This document shows, one piece after another, positions 62,799 through 64,000 of a DNA stretch of 64,000 bases. The notes below the pieces were generated by a model. It did no database searches, was not told where the DNA came from, and was given only the letters and a program-made list of their open reading frames with translations. The first letter of the stretch is position 1. Each line of letters starts with the position of its first letter. Source of the DNA: Leptospirillum ferrooxidans C2-3 (GTDB lineage: Bacteria > Nitrospirota > Leptospirillia > Leptospirillales > Leptospirillaceae); the NCBI RefSeq assembly GCF_000284315.1, contig NC_017094.1:186001-250000 (forward strand), read 5' to 3'. Made by a program: the position numbers and the translations under genes.

Positions 62799-63445
62799 TG
62801 CTGCGCCCAGGAAAGAAAATCGCCATCCCGCTTTTTTCAGACCACATGCGGGGGGCATCGGAGCAAATGGGCATGGATCAATCTCTTCTGGAGGGAATGG
62901 CCACTCTCTCAAAGGATGACAAGATCTTTTATAGCCTTTTGAGAACCTACCGGATTGCTCCAGGGCAGGTTACAGTTGGCCGGACGTATCGAGGAACTCC
63001 ACCTGAAGACTGGAGAGTGGAGAATGGCCGTTGGGTTGTTCGTCCAACAGGAGGAGGTGCGGTTCTCCATGGTCAGGATCTCTGTTTTTCCCTTATGATG
63101 CCGATTCGTCCACGGATGGTTCTTGTCGATCTCTATGGATTTCTGCATATTTTTTTGGGAAAGTTTGTTGGAGATTTGGGAATAGAATCCTCTCTTGGTG
63201 GAAAGCCCGAAAGGGCGCATGATGGCCGTGGAACCTGTTTTTCGGAACCTGTTTGTGGGGATTTGATCTCAAACTCGAAAAAAATTCTGGGAGGGGCCAT
63301 CCGGATGGGTCGGTCGGGTTTCCTCTACCAGGGCTCTCTTCTGGTGGAAGGTTTTTCTCCTCTGGAGATTCAGGACCGCTTTCTATCGTGGTACAGGGGT
63401 GCCAATCGTCTTTTCCTTCATGATGGGGTTCTTGTGTGTCAATGA
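62798..63445 (+). CDS. Lipoate-protein ligase A-family protein
   Basis: 215 aa from ATG 62798 (TGATG overlap). RPTGGGAVLHGQDLCFSLMMP is the ligase/transferase lipoyl-binding loop, and KKILGGAIRMGRSGFLYQGSLL carries the catalytic Lys (K in SKKILGGA). It is shorter than E. coli LplA and resembles LipM/LipL-type octanoyl transferases. Placed with lipA and gcvH, it should supply octanoyl or lipoyl groups to GcvH. Confidence 0.88.
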   Translation: MLRPGKKIAIPLFSDHMRGASEQMGMDQSLLEGMATLSKDDKIFYSLLRTYRIAPGQVTVGRTYRGTPPEDWRVENGRWVVRPTGGGAVLHGQDLCFSLMMPIRPRMVLVDLYGFLHIFLGKFVGDLGIESSLGGKPERAHDGRGTCFSEPVCGDLISNSKKILGGAIRMGRSGFLYQGSLLVEGFSPLEIQDRFLSWYRGANRLFLHDGVLVCQ

Positions 63446-63493
63446 GTGAGGCGTTTTCGGACCGTGTCCATGTTTCAATAGAGGGGAGACCTG

Positions 63494-63883
63494 ATGGTTT
63501 GGATCAATACGCGGGTGGAATGCGAGAAACTTGCTGACGGGATGGAAATCGCAGAGGATGTCCTTGATTCATCCGGAAGGATTTTGCTGAAAGCCCCCCA
63601 GACGGTGAACGGTTCCCTGAAAAAAATTCTCGGCTCCAGGGGGGTGCTGTCGGTTGTTACCCGAACATGGAGGGATAAAGAGTCAGATGAGCTTCTTCTG
63701 GAGCTCAGGATGGAAATTGCTGCCTTATGTGACAGACATCGATATCTGAAAGACGATCCGCGACGAATGGATTCTGTGAAGCTCTTTGCGAGAGCCTTTG
63801 AGCTTTCAAAAAAGATCTGTTTGCCACCTGGGGAGAGTCTTTGCAATCAACTACCCACCACTAAACAAGGAGAACGGTTGTAA
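63494..63883 (+). CDS. Small protein resembling the region preceding HD-GYP domains
   Basis: 129 aa. The N-terminal part (CEKLADGMEIAEDVLDSSGRILLKAPQTVNGSLKKILGSRGVLSVVTR) follows the pattern often found before HD-GYP domains: L.dGM.ia.DV.d..GriLL..g...L....i.rL...Gv..v.v. The rest is helical with no catalytic motif. A role in cyclic di-GMP signalling is inference. GAGGGGAGA lies about 6 bases before the ATG. Confidence 0.6.
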   Translation: MVWINTRVECEKLADGMEIAEDVLDSSGRILLKAPQTVNGSLKKILGSRGVLSVVTRTWRDKESDELLLELRMEIAALCDRHRYLKDDPRRMDSVKLFARAFELSKKICLPPGESLCNQLPTTKQGERL

Positions 63884-63910
63884 CGGGGTTTTGCAGTTCA
63901 AGCGTTCAAT

Positions 63911-64000
63911 TCAGACTGCGATAGGCGGGTTGATGGTCGCCTTGAAACGGATATTTCGTGCGGCATTGATGTCCGTATTTTCAATATGTTCGCATTCTTG
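63911..64000 (-). CDS. tnpB: TnpB C-terminus (second copy, cut by window edge)
   Basis: Minus-strand reading gives CEHIENTDINAARNIRFKA...INPPIAV and a stop at 63911-63913, closely matching the end of the decayed copy at 28824. The 3' flank after the stop (GAAT-GAACG-TTGAACT, then C-rich) is also shared. The rest of the element lies beyond the window, so its integrity is unknown. Confidence 0.8.
   Translation of the reverse strand, partial: QECEHIENTDINAARNIRFKATINPPIAV

Overview
The window reads as a chromosome segment of a Gram-negative, diderm bacterium with dense, short-gapped operons and about 50% GC. Diderm features include Pal/OmpA-like lipoproteins, TolC-type outer-membrane factors, an RND efflux pump and outer-membrane barrels. 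The mix of genes (heavy-metal RND efflux, TusA/DsrE sulfur carriers, two-subunit glycine decarboxylase, sigma-54 control, divergent one-copy housekeeping genes) fits a Nitrospirota-like organism such as Leptospirillum. That assignment is inference from protein style; no rRNA is present to settle it.

Layout. 0-7.6 kb: housekeeping run on the + strand (ilvE end, polA, TPR membrane protein, coaE, galU, thiL, DUF2062). 7.5-9.6 kb: three envelope proteins on the - strand (two OmpA-type lipoproteins, one exported AAKKK-repeat protein). 10-15 kb: rnr, lipoproteins, small proteins, initiator tRNA. 15.3-22.7 kb: lpdA, a degenerate GGDEF-type protein, a phosphoesterase, a DsrE-TusA pair, HD-GYP and TrpD2-like proteins. 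22.7-25.7 kb: mazG, then a compact sigma-54 module: an NtrC-type activator gene, clustered GTTTCA/TGAAAC repeats, a -24/-12 promoter, a 43-aa membrane protein and a terminator. 25.6-34.3 kb: tadA, four tRNA-Ser genes covering all four usual bacterial serine anticodons, mscS, a decayed TnpB element, prfC, recR, ybaB, dnaX. 34.6-47.7 kb: an orphan TolC-like gene, a tusA-dsrE-dsrF-dsrH cluster, an acyltransferase, an outer-membrane protein, an HTH-DUF1232 fusion and a CzcCBA-type efflux operon. 47.7-57.2 kb: mixed genes including a DksA-like regulator, a DapF-like protein lacking both catalytic cysteines, a second degenerate GGDEF protein, a rhodanese and a SurA_N protein. 57.4-63.9 kb: lipA-gcvT-gcvH-gcvPA-gcvPB-lipoate ligase, a self-contained glycine cleavage/lipoylation operon, then a small gene and the end of a second TnpB copy.

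How parts work together. GcvT/H/PA/PB plus the L-protein (lpdA at 15.3 kb) make a complete glycine cleavage system, with lipA and a ligase-family protein in the same operon to lipoylate GcvH. DnaX, YbaB and RecR form the common replication/repair cluster. The most interesting unit is the sigma-54 module at 23.8-25.6 kb, which looks like a dedicated regulatory circuit for one tiny membrane protein.
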